Positions 26,301 through 41,300 of a stretch of DNA of 64,000 bases are shown here, one piece after another; the first letter of the stretch is position 1, and the number at the start of each line of letters is the position of its first letter. A program made the position numbers and the translations under genes. Under the pieces are notes generated by a model. That model made no database searches. It was not told where the DNA came from and was given only the letters and a program-made list of their open reading frames with translations. The DNA comes from Apostichopus japonicus (lineage: Eukaryota > Echinodermata > Holothuroidea > Aspidochirotida > Stichopodidae). The stretch lies in NCBI RefSeq assembly GCF_037975245.1, contig NC_092563.1, positions 8,877,001 through 8,941,000 of the forward strand. The letters are read 5' to 3'.

Positions 26301-29300
26301 AAATGCTGTTTTATGTCTGACATGTGTTGCAGTCTCCACTGGGCAAATGTGGTTTAACTTTTTACATATACTGTAGGTATGACAATTACAACTTCGGGTC
26401 CTCAATTTTTAAAATCCGGTAGCATTGACGTTAAGCGGCAGTGACTATTCCAAACCAGATGGATTGAGATCAATTCTCATTGCTTAAGGAGCAAACAGTG
26501 TAATATAGTATTTTGAACCTTTCAATTACACTAATACAATCCATAGTGCAGTATTACCCTATGAGTATAATGCATACAGTTTGAACTGTTCGTCACTGCA
26601 CTTATTAAACACAGGAATTGCTATCTCTAAGAAGATCTTTTATGAATTGACAATATAGTATTGTCTTCTGTTTGAGATGCAATAGTATCTGTCAGAATTA
26701 TAGACATAATTAATCAAACACTTCTTCCAGTATTTGGGTCAGTCTTTTAATAGAAGCAATATGCTGATACTAAATCTTGGGTTTGCATGGGTTGCCATCG
26801 AATCTAAACACTTTAATCTTCATTACTTCTAAGGCATACTGTAGTAAGTTGTATGTGCAGCTGAAATAAATAATGTAGAATATTCATGAAAAGTAGTCTG
26901 ATATATTTCTTTCCCTAAGTTGGTTTGAGCTTAAATGGTTTTTGCTGCAGTATACAGTATGATTATGGTAGGTGTAGGAGGGTGTGCAGGTGAAAGAGTT
27001 AAACTTAGACCAGATTTTGTTTAACAGATTCATCAACTGGCCAAGAAAGAAACATTTTATGAGAAAGTTTGTTCTTATTCATTAGCCTTTTCTCCTCTTT
27101 CTTTTCATCATTTGTTTGGAACACAATGGATTTATATCGTATACAGGCTCTAGAGGCAAAAGCAACTCCGAAAAAGAAAATGGCCACACTTGAAATATTC
27201 CTGTTTTTGTGTGTGTTTCCTTTAATTTTACCCAAACTGTTTGAAACGTACAGCATAAACTGCAAAGTGCACACTGTAAAATATTTTCTAGGACCTTGAC
27301 TTGTACATCAATATATAGCTGTTGAGAGTTTACAAAAAGTTCTCCTTAAAAGTGTTAGTGTACACTGTACAGTCAAGTTCCTTTTGGACACAATTATCCT
27401 GATACCTGCTCTGCGATCGTTACAAACATTGACCCGTTATTTCCCTCTCATGTTTTAACACTGCCTGTTTATCCCATCTACCATGTAGTTGAAAATTATT
27501 ACAAAGAAAAAAAAAAATAATTAGAGTGATGTAATATACAGTACATCAGTGTGCTGGCTGATATGTGGTTGAGTCAGGAGAAGTACCAAAGTATAGAAAG
27601 GAGAAAGAAAATATAAAGGCAACAATGACACCATATATCTACAAGGTTTGAAGGTTTGTACAAAACTGCAACATTGATAAAAAGATACCTGATAGATCTA
27701 GCAATGCTACTCTCTAGAAGCATGTACTGTAGCTTGATGAAGATTCCTATATATAGTACCATACAAGATACATAGTACAGTACCATATGTACAAGATATA
27801 GTGAGATGCATAGTTCCATACAAGATATAGTGAGATGTGTACTAGTACCATATCAGGTTCATACTTACCATACAAGATATAGTGAGATGTGTAGTACCAT
27901 ATCAGGTTCATACTTACCATACAAGATGTAGTGAGCTGTGTAGTACTTACCATATCTGGTACATAGTACCATGCAAGGTATAGTGAGATACATGGTACCA
28001 TACAAGATATAATGAGATACATAGTACCATATATCAGATACATACTGTAGTACCATACAAGATATAGTGAGATGCAAAGTACCATATACTTAGTACCATA
28101 CAAGATACTTCATACCTTCACATACTATACATAACTCAAGTTAGTACCATACATGCATACTGTATTAACCAAGCTCATGATGCATCCATAGTACCATGCT
28201 TGTACAGGATACATACAGTAGTTACAAACACTGAATGTATATTAGTTGTAACTGGTGCTGTGGATCATGTAGAGGAACGTGTCAGTTATTTACATCACAG
28301 ACACCTGCTTATCTTGATATTTAAACAGGCTACCCTAAATCCTTAATACTTATACCACCATGATAAAAGGATCATGGATGAAATGTGGAAGCCTTCCAGT
28401 GATGACACTTTGCAGTTTGGGTTGAGTTAGTACAGTAATGCTAACTTAACTGCATTGTCATCACATTGATAGTCTTGATTTTGCTCATTATGACAAAATT
28501 TATAATCGCACAGTAACTACACAAAAAAGTGCCCACAATGGAATCCATTTAAGTGCTGTACTAGTAACAGGGATTTCTAGGTTCAGTTTGACTGTGTAGT
28601 AATGGTTGGTTTAGTCCAATTCAGTTCAGTGTGTATAGTTTCATGGCAGAATGGTTGCATAGAACACTATACAGGCAGATGAGTCAGTCTCCTCATAGCA
28701 GGACATTTCTAGTTACAGTATTCTGCTATTTACTGTATTTTCAGAACAGCAGTAGCCTACAGTATAAACAAGTAGCATGCATGCTAATGTCAGCTTGTAT
28801 CTATAGGTAGGTTCATTCCTCACATGCCTGTGTCTTTACAAGTACCCCACTCTTTCTACCGAGTCTAGAGCCAGTTACTGGTGAGTCACTTTTAGAATCC
28901 AATGCTCAGGTAAACTTTGGGTTACTGCAAACTTGTGTCACAAAGTCCCTCCTTGTGCAGTAAGTTTGTGACAAGGTATTCATTGTATCAAGTACATCAA
29001 TCATATTTCATCAATCATATTTCTGGTTTGACATGCATCGCCTCTAGCATACCAGTAATATTTACACCTTTACATGTTGTTTTGATGCTACTGTATCAAC
29101 TTATAAATTCACTTCTCTAAGAATTTTTCAACATATGCAGTTATGTACAGTCAGAGCATGCAGTTAGTGCAATCGGCCTTCTATTCTCGTCTCAGGATGA
29201 ACCTACCGCAGTTCGGTATGATGACTAAATACATAGATCTATACGTACTTTATTGAACTTGTAGACTAGTTCTTCCTGTACCGGTTCAACGTTAAACACC

Positions 29301-32300
29301 TGCCTCAAACCATAATTAATTGTAGAGCTCACCCAAGGAATTTCTCAATTAAATTGGCAGCATGGTATTCCGACGATTCGATCCGGTAATTTTTTGCTAA
29401 TGTACGTGTAACTAACTACATAATTAACGCTTACTCTAGCTGCCACACGGGTCGATGGCTCAGGAGTACTGTACATGTATGACAGTAACGGTTATCTCTG
29501 GAGAGCATCGCTTGTGTTGATAGTTGATACACATGTATCAATTGTACATATGGTATGTATAGTATTAATGCAGTGTGTAATGTATGTACACAGTATTTTG
29601 AAATTCTGTAAACCTGCAAAAATTAAAATGAACTTTTGATTCCTTGTCAAAGGTAAAGAATGAATCTTTGCAGTCATGATATCATGTTTGTGTCTATTTA
29701 CTGAATGTGCCATCAATTTTAAACACCATTAACTCAAGAAGGACAACTCAGATTAACTTTGTATTTGGTATACATGTACAGTATATAAGTACTGTGCTAT
29801 GTAACTCAATGAGTGCAAGAAGTCAATTGAAATTGGTGGTCAAAGGTCAAAAGAGGTCACAGTCTTCAAAGGTTGGTACTGTACTGTACAAGCACAATAA
29901 CTCAAGAAGGACAATTTAGTTGAAATCCATATTTGCTACATAAATATCTCATGTTGAGTACAAGAACCCTAGGGACTAAATTGGTGGAGCCTAAAGTTGA
30001 TTTGGGGTCAGTCTAAGTGAAAGTCTATAAAACTCATTTAAACATTCTAAAACAATCGAAAAGCCAAGCTTGGATGGACTTTAATAAACCATTAATTCCA
30101 AAGATCACATTTGTTAACTACAAAACCCTGTACATTTCTTCCTGGAGTCAAAGAAGTCTATGTGATGATGAAGGCGTTCGTATACATGTGTCTAAAAGGA
30201 CATCTTGGGTGAACTTCATAGTTGGTATACATGTAGATCTTGCTTGGTGAATACAAGAACCTTATTGAAAATGGTAGCTTGGTCAAAGGTCAACAGGTCA
30301 AGTCTGAAAAACCATATCACATGATAACTCAAAAGGTACATCATGGTTGAAGTTTATAGTTGATATGTATGTTTATTCCCTTTGATTAATACCAATAGGT
30401 GGTGGAGGTCACAATATACTGTACAGCAGGGTTTCCCTCACTTTATCCCCCCACGAACCCCTACAGGTGGATGTCAGAGTTGTCCACGAACCCCCAACTT
30501 TTTGAGACACAATCTGAGTCATCATACTATAATACGCATAACAGTGCTTCGTAAAAAATCAAGTTCATAGTGTAATATTTTAATGAAAAAAAAAACGAGA
30601 TGAACAAATATTTATTTAAAAACTTCAAAATCAGATCAGAAATTGTATCACGCACCGATCACCCATCACACACGATCAGACGGATGCTCCTATTTTTTAT
30701 CACATGCACGGTACTACTATTACAACATATGCGTATGGAACACGAAAAGAGTTTGTCGATAGGTACGACTGTTGTACATTACTAAATTATATGATGTATC
30801 AGATTTTAGTTCAACAAAAAGTAATCTAGTTTTGACTTTCAGAAATGTCTCATGAACCCCCTGGGGGTTCATGCACCCCGGTTAGGGAACCCCTGCTGTA
30901 CAGTAAGCTTTGAGTCAGATAAACCTTGTAAACATGTTATTCAAAATGTACATCTTGGTTGAGTGTCATACATGGTATATGGAGTTCCTGCTTTGTGAAC
31001 TTACAGGAACCCTACTAAACTTGGTAGAGGTCAAAGATCATGTGAAGTCAACAAACATGACAAGTCTGAAAACATGTAAATATGATAGTAGCTAAAAAAG
31101 TGCAGCTTGGTTGCAGTTCATACTTAGTATGTGCAGATTCCCTTTTGTGAATATTACAAGAACCCTAGATCAAAATTGGTGTACAGTAGGTCAAATGTCA
31201 TTTGAGGTCAACAAATATGAAAACATGATAATTGCCATTTGAGTATTCCTTGGGATGTACTGTACATGAAAGGTACTGTACGATTACATTTACTTTTACT
31301 ATGTCTCAGTAAACAAGTATTTGTTTAGGTCATATATTTGTGTAGATCAAATGTCATTTGAGGTCAACAGACATGAAAACCTTCTAAACATCATAATTGC
31401 CATTTGAGTATTCTTTGGGATGTACAGTACTGTACTACATGAAAGGTACTGCACATTTACATGTACATGTAACTACAGTAAACATTTGTGCAGGAACCTT
31501 GCTGATCACTTTAATATAAAAGCCAATTAACAGCCTTTTTGGTTATAATACAGAAGCCAAAGCTGATGTAAGGGTCACCAGATGGCTAAATGGGAAGTTC
31601 TGTCAATCATGGTCATGGGAGGTTAACATGCATTGAGAGTGTGTCCACTTGCATACATGTGTTAGGAAGTGTTTAATATACATGTACTATTGAGCACAGC
31701 ATGTTGCAAGAGGGCTTTGTAGGTCATTTTCCTGTGGAAGTACAGTAGTGCACTGTACTTCTCCATGCAGCAGTACATGGTGGCAACTTGTACAGTGAGC
31801 AGAATTACCTATCTCCGGTGTGTCATTTTAAGTATATACTGTTAGTATGCAAGGTGGTATATATGGTATAGTATGGGACAATGCAATACTGAGATCCCAG
31901 TTACAGTGCAGAGCAGAGAATGTAAACTGTAAACTGTACTGTAAATAATAGTCATACTTGAGAGATTTTAAACGACTTACTTACAATGAGCAGATGCAGA
32001 TGTGTGCTCTACGTTTTGAGCTGATTTACAGAACAGATTAAGCTATCAAGTTAAGAGCATTTCATTGAGCTATTTTTAGCAAAAATGCTTGGAATGTGAC
32101 AGACATGTGCTAGAATTAAGTTTGCAGACTGGTATATAAGTTTGAAGATCCAGGGCCGCTCTCAAACTGCAAAGGATTAAAGGATCTGGGCAGTAATTTT
32201 GAAGCATTTTCCATTGTCCATTAATTAACACAATCCCCTGTGTACAGGGATCATCACAATTGTGACAGATCTCACTCAAATTAAATTTTCATTTAAAACT

Positions 32301-35300
32301 TATTTCATTTCCTGTCTTAACTGTCTCCTCTACAGGCCTTTCTTTCTAACTTTGTAAACAAATAATGTAAAATGTACAGTAGTGTGTAACAGTCAAATAG
32401 TGTGAGAAGGCGTTGGCATTGCTACAAGACTGTAAACTTTCAAAATTTAACTTTAAAAATAGAACATCCTGGTTCAGAACAAACATGAGGTATTTCTCTC
32501 ATTCAAAAAACTAGTTTCAATTTATAACTTTTAATCAATAACTACTAACTTCTCTCATTCAAATATAACTTACAATAATTACAGTATGTTTATAAACCTT
32601 TCTCCCCAGTGCTTCCTGCAAAGGTTACTTTGGTTCATGTATTTAACATATATTTTTATACTGGTTAGAATCTGAAAACTTTGAGCAAGTTTTGAGGTTA
32701 TGATCCTTATATAGAAAGGATGTTTTCAAAAATGTAATTACCTCTGATACACTTTAACTTAATTGTGCACATGTACAGTAAGTAATCATTTAGTCCTACT
32801 ATTTCTTCTGTATGGAGAATAAATAAGTCTGCAAAATGCACATCCTTGACAATGAATGTGACCTGACAGGCTCTATAAAGTAACAGTGTAAACTACAGTT
32901 TAGTTGTCCACCATTCTGTTGACCTGTAGTAATATTCAGTTGTGTCTGTTTTTGTTGATTGTTTCTGCAGAGCACTTCGGAGAGCAGTACTTGTTGGAAG
33001 TCTGTGTTTGCTGCTGTATCCGAGCGAGACCTCCTTCTCTACGATAGTGTGCCTTTGACCAACGAAGAATGGGGATCACCATTTCAAAGTTACCAATTAA
33101 TTGCCACCAGGTGAGACCGGATATATGTTTAAAGAGGAACTACTGCGTAGTGTGTACTATACATGATGAATAATATTTTAAGGTGTGAAAATACAGTAGT
33201 GCGCATAAAACTGCAAGGTTACAATCTGGTTTGTGACAGTCAATATGGAGGAGCCAAAATACATGTAACTGTTACTTGTGATTGAATACTACAATACTAA
33301 ACACCAAAGGATCTATGTGATAACAACTCTTTCGTTACATATTCCTATGTCAGTAAGTAGCAAGTTATTGATGGTTTCTTTCAGTACAAAAAAGTTGGTG
33401 TCTCACAAATTTAAGGAAATGTCCTAATTTAGTTCATCTGTAAACTAATTACATCATTTCCTGGTGTGGGGTTTGTAAAATGTTTTTCAGGTCTTCTTAC
33501 ATCACTGATGGTAAGGTGCAAAAGAGTGCTACCAGTTGTCGTATGTAAAAGTCTGTACTGACGTATTCTTTTCCAGTGGCTGATTGCTTCAAAAATATGC
33601 TTTTTACTTTACAGTAGTGCATGCATCTGGCAACAATAGAAGGGGAGAAGGTTATAATAGGAAAGTAAAAGCTTTTGAATCACATTTGCCATGATTTTCT
33701 TTTATCACTGCAGTTTATGTTCCTTTCATTAAAGTTTTTTATTACTATTAAAGCTTCCAAAAAAGTGAAATTTGTACATTGCTTGCAACTTTCTCTTATA
33801 CAGTATTTCCTACTTTCTCGCTTTCCTTCAGTCTCCTTCCAACATATGATATGCACAGTTACTGTGCACCTGTAAAGATACTTTTTAGCAATATGCCAAT
33901 CAATTATATATATAGTTCACTAGAAACATGCTTTCAAGAACTGCAAATTTTTTTACTTAATTTACTAGTGCTTGCTATTCTCTTCTTGTTCCATCATGTA
34001 AAGGCAATTGAGAATTTTTTTGTCACTATTTTCTGTTGATCAAAAGAAAATATTTGAAAAAACGTTGATTCAAAAGCAGAGGAAATACTGTAAATCCAGA
34101 TATTCACCTCAGTGCACCAAACTGTATATATAATTGCTAAATAATATAAACCATACATCAGATGTCAGGCAGCTACTGTACTGTAGGTACAGTTGGTGGA
34201 TATTTCATTTTCTGGAATGCATGTACAGTACTGTACTGTATCGAGGGACCTTCATGCAAGCTTCTAAAGTGTTTTATTAGTTGACCCACTTATCATTACT
34301 GGTCAGTGTTTTATCCACTATAAGTACTACTATTGCCTTAGATGAAAATGAAGCACGATATGGACAAGTTTTGTCTCAGTCTTTATTTTCTTGAAGAACA
34401 ATTTGCCAATCAATATTGACCACTAATGGCTAGTGATACAGCTGAAATGCTCTTCTGAGTTATAAGTTTAGATTTTGCTCACTGTTCCTGTAGCAATGGC
34501 CTTGTAGATGTGTACAATGTATATATGCATGGGTAAATATGTACTGTGCTAAATTCTGCAACATACCCTGTATGGTCTAACCAGTTATAAAGACTGTGTC
34601 CTGAAAAGTATGAAGGGTTCTACATTGAAGAATAGTATTCCAGTTTGCTACATACAGTACAGTAGTTTATTTTCCTTTCTTTCATTTCTGGTTTAGTACG
34701 ACACAGACACATTTGCTGTATTTGTTGATAAAGAATGATAACAATAATAATAATAATAATCAGGAGTTATATTATGATGCCTTGGAGACCTCAAATGTGG
34801 GAAAAACCTGCAACGGCTTATAAATGGATTCCAGCTTAAGCGTTGGGTGGCTTCCAATTCAACAATTTACCTCAAATTTGGAATCTTTTCAATTAGAAAA
34901 TCATTTCAGATGGGAACACCGTAGATTGCTCTTTGATAAAAAAACCCACCTTACTATGACCCAGCCGGGTATCGAACCCGGAACCTCCTGACTGCTTAGC
35001 CTCATTGCTTCAAATGCCACCGCCTATAGTATGTACAGTATACAACAAATTAAAGTGCTTGACCATGATGAAATAAGGGGTGGGTATGGTTTAGATATAT
35101 ATAGAGGTCACCTGTGAGCTCAAACCAAGGTTTTTACACTACACAGTACTAGTACTGTAGCTTATAATCACAAATCAAAATTCATTGAAAAGCGTTGAGA
35201 TTGGTTTTCGTTGGTCTTTTAAGTTACCATTCAGATTCATCAATGGTTTGTTTTCTTACAGGTTATTGTACTCAGGAACCATGTCTTCCCCCAGCACATC

Positions 35301-38300
35301 ACCGATCCACACCAGCAATGACTTGACCTTCATGACAAGGACAGGAACCAGAGATGGCGTAGAGGCTCATGTATTCAGAATTGAAACCAGGAGAGATCTA
35401 GCTGCCTGGATGAGATGTTTAGTACAGGGCACACATTCAGCTGCAGAAGTCATCAGGGAAATCAATTATCGTGAGTGACAGACAATCCTGGCATGAAAGG
35501 TTGCCATTGGCATATTGTAATGTGTTCTTAGTGTTAGTAAACATGACCTACATTCCAATGTATCCTTGTTCATTTAGTTAGTTCCTGTTTATTCAACAAT
35601 ACACTGGTGCTGCTGCACCTTTGTTTATATTCCAATCGCTCTAGGGTAGTGCCGCCACTGCATCTTTGCCTTTCTGTGTAACCCCTGGTGCAGTTTCCAG
35701 TAACTTTCCATTCACCTAGCATTATACATCTGCACCCATATTTATTGCCGGGTAGGATATATCCTACTTTCTGCTAGTATTGGTAGGATATCCTACTTTT
35801 TCCTAATGATGATATGATATCCCTGGATCTCCTGGAACTGGTAGGTATATCCTACTAACTCCTAGTACTGGAAGGTTATTATACAAATAATGAATGGTTT
35901 CCACTCGTGTAATAGTGCAAATATTTCATGAGTTGAAAGATGGAATGTTCCATTCAACAAGGCGCAGCCAAGTTGAATGGAACATTCCATCTTTCAACGA
36001 ATGAAATACAGTATTTGCACTATTGCACGAATGAAACCATTCAGTATCTGTTTTATACAACATATTATATTAAGATGGGTAAAATGCACTCATGCAACAG
36101 ATTGTTTTGAACAGACAGGTTTCTCTGCTCTCTTACCATTGAAAAAAGTGCTATCAAAAAGTATAACACATGGTTCTATTTTATAGAGTGGAATAGAGCA
36201 GATTTTGCATGCAATCAACAAGCAATTGACCAATAAAATGACCAGAATACAATTAGGTGTTGTATAAACCCTACTACCTCCTAGTACTGGTAGGATATCC
36301 AACTACCTCCTAGTACTGGTAATATATCCTACTTTCTCCAGACCTTGGTAGGATATCCTACTATCTCCAGACCTTGGTAGGATATCCTACTATCTCCAGA
36401 CATTGATAGGATATATCCTACTATCTCCAGGCACTGGTAGGATACATATTTATCCTTATTCTATCTCCTAGTAATGTTTGGAACTTTGGATATACAGTCA
36501 CTTTGGTAGGATGCACATCCTAAGTGTCTTCTAGTACTGGTAGGATATTTTATCTCCTAGTACTGATAGGATGTCTTACTATTTCCTAGTACTGGTCGGA
36601 TATCCTACTACCTCCATGTTTTTTTTTTAGGATATATCCTGCTACATGTATCTCCTAGTGCTGGTAGCATATTCTACTATCACACCATGAGATATATACT
36701 TCTCTCCATCATTTCAAGCTAGAAAGGATCCCCTAAGTACTGTACATTTTGTCAGTACATTCCTTTGTAAAACATTGTAACTGTCCAACTATACGACACC
36801 ATATACTTCCTCAAAACGAGAAAATGGAAAGCATTTAGTCCTGCTTAAAGAGTAACTCAGTGTCAACAGCCACAAGAAAATTAAATTTTGGAGAGAGAGG
36901 AAAAGTGCAACCAATTTTGCAATAGGTATACTTGTTGAAACCACTATATATATGTACATCAGTGGATACCACTTTTATCGTTATCAATGTCTGGTCCCCG
37001 GTCGCAGCCCTCATTTCGTGGTTGACAAGACATGATATATGCATCAGTTCATCACACCAAACTGGCCTGCAAACACCAATATAAGTTACATGAGGTAGAA
37101 AGTACGATATGTGATCCTATTTAAAGGGATTGTCTATCTTCCATATTGACAATTAGGATGCCAAACTACTCATTACTGCAAACTTTTTATAAAAAAACCA
37201 GATTTGGTACAGTAATACTTATCCAGTTATTGACACTGCTACCTGTACTGAATGTTGATTTTTAATGCTGATGATACTGATAATCATTGGTTACAGGGAT
37301 CTGTTGGAGTGTCTTCAAAGTAACTCTTTAAGCTATGGCTGGAAAGAGAGAGCAGTGTAATTTGTGGGAGCTTTTAAGGATATGAGGCAGACTAACTGCT
37401 GAACGAAACATCTCAATAGTATTAGCTGTCAAGGAGAAATCGATACATAGTTCCAGAATAGATCTAATCTTCTGCCACTAGGTCTGAGGATATACTTGTT
37501 ATATAGCTTTTAATGTATTAATGTATGATAGGCTGGTAAATTTCTATGTACTTTTAATGTTGCATATATTGTGTGGTTCAAAATGATCACAAATTCAATA
37601 TTTCTTTTTAAGTAGTACTGTACATGATAGATTGGAGCTGGTGAAGATTGGAACATTTGTGTCAATTAAAATCTGAAAGCTGCAACCACCAGCAAGTAGA
37701 ATAAATGAATCCAGTGAGTGACTGGTTCGTTACTGGTTCGTGACTGGTTCGTTACTGGTTCGTGACTGGTTCATAGTTAGCTCAGTGGTTAACGCCGGTG
37801 CCTTCCAATCATAAGGTCCCCGGTTTGAGTCACTCCAAGATTAATGTATGTCGTCCAGTTACAGAGTTGTTGACAATTGACAATTCATATTCATGGACGT
37901 TAAATATGAATCTAAGAGACCGACTTCAGTCAGTTTGCAGCTTTGATGAGCTAATGAGGCTCTTCGCGAGTTCCTGCTTGCAGGAGGATCTAAAATACAT
38001 ACTTTGGTGGCTATGTTTTGTGCTATGTCCCCTATAATCTGATAATGTAGCCACATAGAATGGGACTTGTGTGGATGCAACTACTTCACAGATCTTAATA
38101 GCCTCCATGTTTGAAGAATGGTTCATGAAACATGTACATAATGAAATGGGCTGGTGGATAGGAATCAGGTGACCGGTCAGCGGGTAGAAGAGATGACCAG
38201 GGGTCAAGCTACAGGATTGATGGAACTGCTTCAATGTCCGTGTCGTATTTAATATTTATTGATTTTCCCTCAGCCGTCGCCTGGCAAGGGAAGGAAGGCA

Positions 38301-41300
38301 AACTAACCATCCACTACGAGGACGGTTTCACCCTCTCCGATGGAAGTTCTGATGGTGAGGACGTTTTGTGGAGGTATCCTTTCGAGAAGCTCAGGTACTC
38401 ATCCGATGATGGCAAACATATCCTGTGGCTGGACTTTGGTTCAGGCCAGGGAGAAATTGTAAGTCACCTTCCTCTCAAATTTTACAACCTTCCTGTGAAT
38501 CGGCCAAAACCATTCCACCCGGAACTTTTCTTTCAGGAATTGTTTTGATTAGGCATTTCTTTTAGATGGTACAGTACCGCCCAGATTAAATCGGCCGTGG
38601 CATCGTGTATCGTGATGCCCTTATCGTTTTCTATCGTGAAAACCTGACTACTGTAAAGTTTCATACACGCTACCACTATATAACGATATACCACGATCAC
38701 ACGCTATATCGTGATACCAAGCCTTCACGATAGCAAACATGACTGCTACATTCACGCTAACATGTTATATCGTGAGATCGTGATTTCAAGCCGAGTGCGT
38801 CACAATTCGTAACTTCGTTTGGGCTTTGGATTTTCATTATTCACGCTATTTCGTTAAGTCGTAATATCGTGTATCAGGAAGTTCCTACTCTACTGTGCGA
38901 AAATCGATCTTTACAGGAGTTCCGCCTTGAAAACTTTTTGAAGTCAGCGCACAAATTTACATGTTTTACTTTTTATTTCACAACAGTTACGTTACGTACG
39001 GATAGCGACTTTTCTGTTAGTTGTAGAATTTATGTTCCACGCAGGATAAGGTACTTTGAATAGTTGGCAACCTTTTGAAGAAATAATAAAGTATTACTAA
39101 GCCTTTCTTGTGTTAAGTTTTTAAATAATTTATCGTTGGTTCCAACAGAATGAAAAGGAAAAAAAATACCACCCAACAACTTTGAAGCAGGGCCGGTTAA
39201 AAACGAAACATGTTTATCATCCGCTCAAGGGGCCTCCCTTTTCCTGATTCCCAAGTATCTATTTGGATTCAAGAAATCTAACTAACCTTAAAAATTATTT
39301 TGTTAAGGTTGCCACATATTCCAAACTAGTATTAGCGCATGAAAAGAATAAAAACGTCAGCCTGTTCTTTTTTTCAGATCTCAGTTCGAGAAACATGTAT
39401 TTTATTTGGATTATAGAACAACTTTCTTTAATGTGGTTAAATTAATATTTTCCTACTCTAGCTATATTTTATAAAACCTTCATGAAAACCGACTTTTTAG
39501 AAAATGGATTTTGAAGCTCAGTCAACAATTTAAAAAATGCTTACCGTTAAATACTGGCGTCAAAAAATACATTTCGTATTTATTCCAATAAAGATCCACA
39601 AAGGATAAAAATGCGAAGTAGAGCTTACTAAAGAGAAATAAAAACTGCATGTACAGTACATGGTCATTTTAAGTATCCAAATACTATACAAAGAGATCGA
39701 GTTCACCGAAACACCCCTTTTCCCTACCACCTGAGGAAAACCGTCTTTTGTAAATTATAGTACCATACAGTACTTTACATTTGATACAAAAGTAACATCT
39801 ACAACAACTTCCCAAAATTTATATGTGTCGCAATAGGTTAAGTTTTAACCGCACAGTACCATTAATAATTTGCATATTACACCAAAAGTTACACTCGGGC
39901 GTCCAGATGGCGGGAAAATGTAGAATCATGTACAATTTGTTGTGTCGTTCCCACGGTGCAATGAACTTGGGCAAGTTGCCAAGTTCGAATGTCGATGACC
40001 TACTTATGTTCCGTAAACAATGTCAATGGAAATTATGTGTGTAAAAACTTGTGTTTTTCCACGTGTTATATATATAGAAGTTTTACGTAAGCTTCTAACA
40101 GAAGTTATGACATATTTTGTATAATTTTTAATGTGCGCGTCAATACGGGTTGCCATCAGGATCCTATCGATTACTGATGCTTTGCAAAAGAAACTGCTAA
40201 TTTAGCATATCATATGGTGCGGAAAAACATTCTTCAAGCAACCAAGTTTCTCGAAAATCTTGCAAAATTCGATCGTGAAAACATTGTTTCAACATACTAA
40301 CGTATGCCAGCCTATGCATCCCGGACGGTGAAAAAGCTACTGTAGGCCTATATTCAGCGTTACAATGCATATTAACCCTATCGTAACATTTTGGGATGAT
40401 TTGCTAGTGCAATTAAAGCCTAGGCTGATATTCTTGCATACAAGAAGTTCAGAACGAATGTTTTGTTCGAATAGAGAATATTTTGCGACCGCTGTTTTTT
40501 TTTTTTAAAGAAGGGGTTTGTATGAAGGAGTTGGGATGAGTAGGCCTACAGTATGTTCATTAGGCCTATCGTACTAGTTTTGCGATTATGAAACTTGTAT
40601 GTCGATTGACACTTAATTTTGGTGACACACCGAACTTTTTGATCAGAATTTGCAATAAATCTATTGCACATAGCGTTGAATTGATGATTTCATTTACTGC
40701 GGGGAGAAGCCTACCCCAATTCTTTCAAATCACGATGTAACGATCGATTGTTCTGCAACATGATTCACGCTATAACGATAACATTACGATAGTATAAAGT
40801 GCCAGTGAAATGATAAACACACCATCACGATATTACGACCACGATGCAACGCCCGATATCACGTTAGGTACTTGCTATAGGCGTAATGTAAACGATATCA
40901 CGATAGACTCCTCGAGTCTCCTCATATTTTGTCACGATACACGATGCCACGGCCGATTTAATCTGGGCAGTACTGTAGGAGGGGTGGGTGAATCACTCGT
41001 TCAAGTTTGTCTGTGGGCACCAGTATACATTAATCTAAGTAATTTATACCTCAGAGAGCTTACAGTTAATAAACAGCATCAATGCAGAGATTTCATGGGG
41101 CACCTTCCAAGTTTAAGACTTCTACCCAAAAAGTTAACAGTAGCCATGTCAGCAAAAGATTCACTCGGTGAAATAATGGTACGAATATTGATTTATAGTT
41201 TGATATGGATGATCAGTTTTGAAGTAGAAAAAGTTTATCGTCCCAAAACCGTGAATTGATATTGAGGTTCAGTTCTTCTCTCTGGAGGTAAATTTTCTGC

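Noticed and set aside
25501-26320. Overlapping open frames of 63-107 codons
   Set aside because: They are readings of the 45-bp minisatellite; their peptides repeat with the unit and shift frame between units.
27574-28103. Minus-strand Tyr/Leu/Ile-rich open frames resembling membrane proteins
   Set aside because: They come from the GTACCATACAAGATATAG array and have no start context, splice sites or family.
34968-35024. tRNA gene on the minus strand (CCGGGTTCGATACCCGG)
   Set aside because: The T arm is good but the D arm and acceptor are not; an ATT tail about 280 bases downstream marks it as a SINE.
37775-38002. tRNA gene (A box TAGCTCAGTGG)
   Set aside because: The pol III boxes are present, but no acceptor stem or CCA-side pairing can be made, and the same unit with a tail occurs at 47540; it is a SINE.
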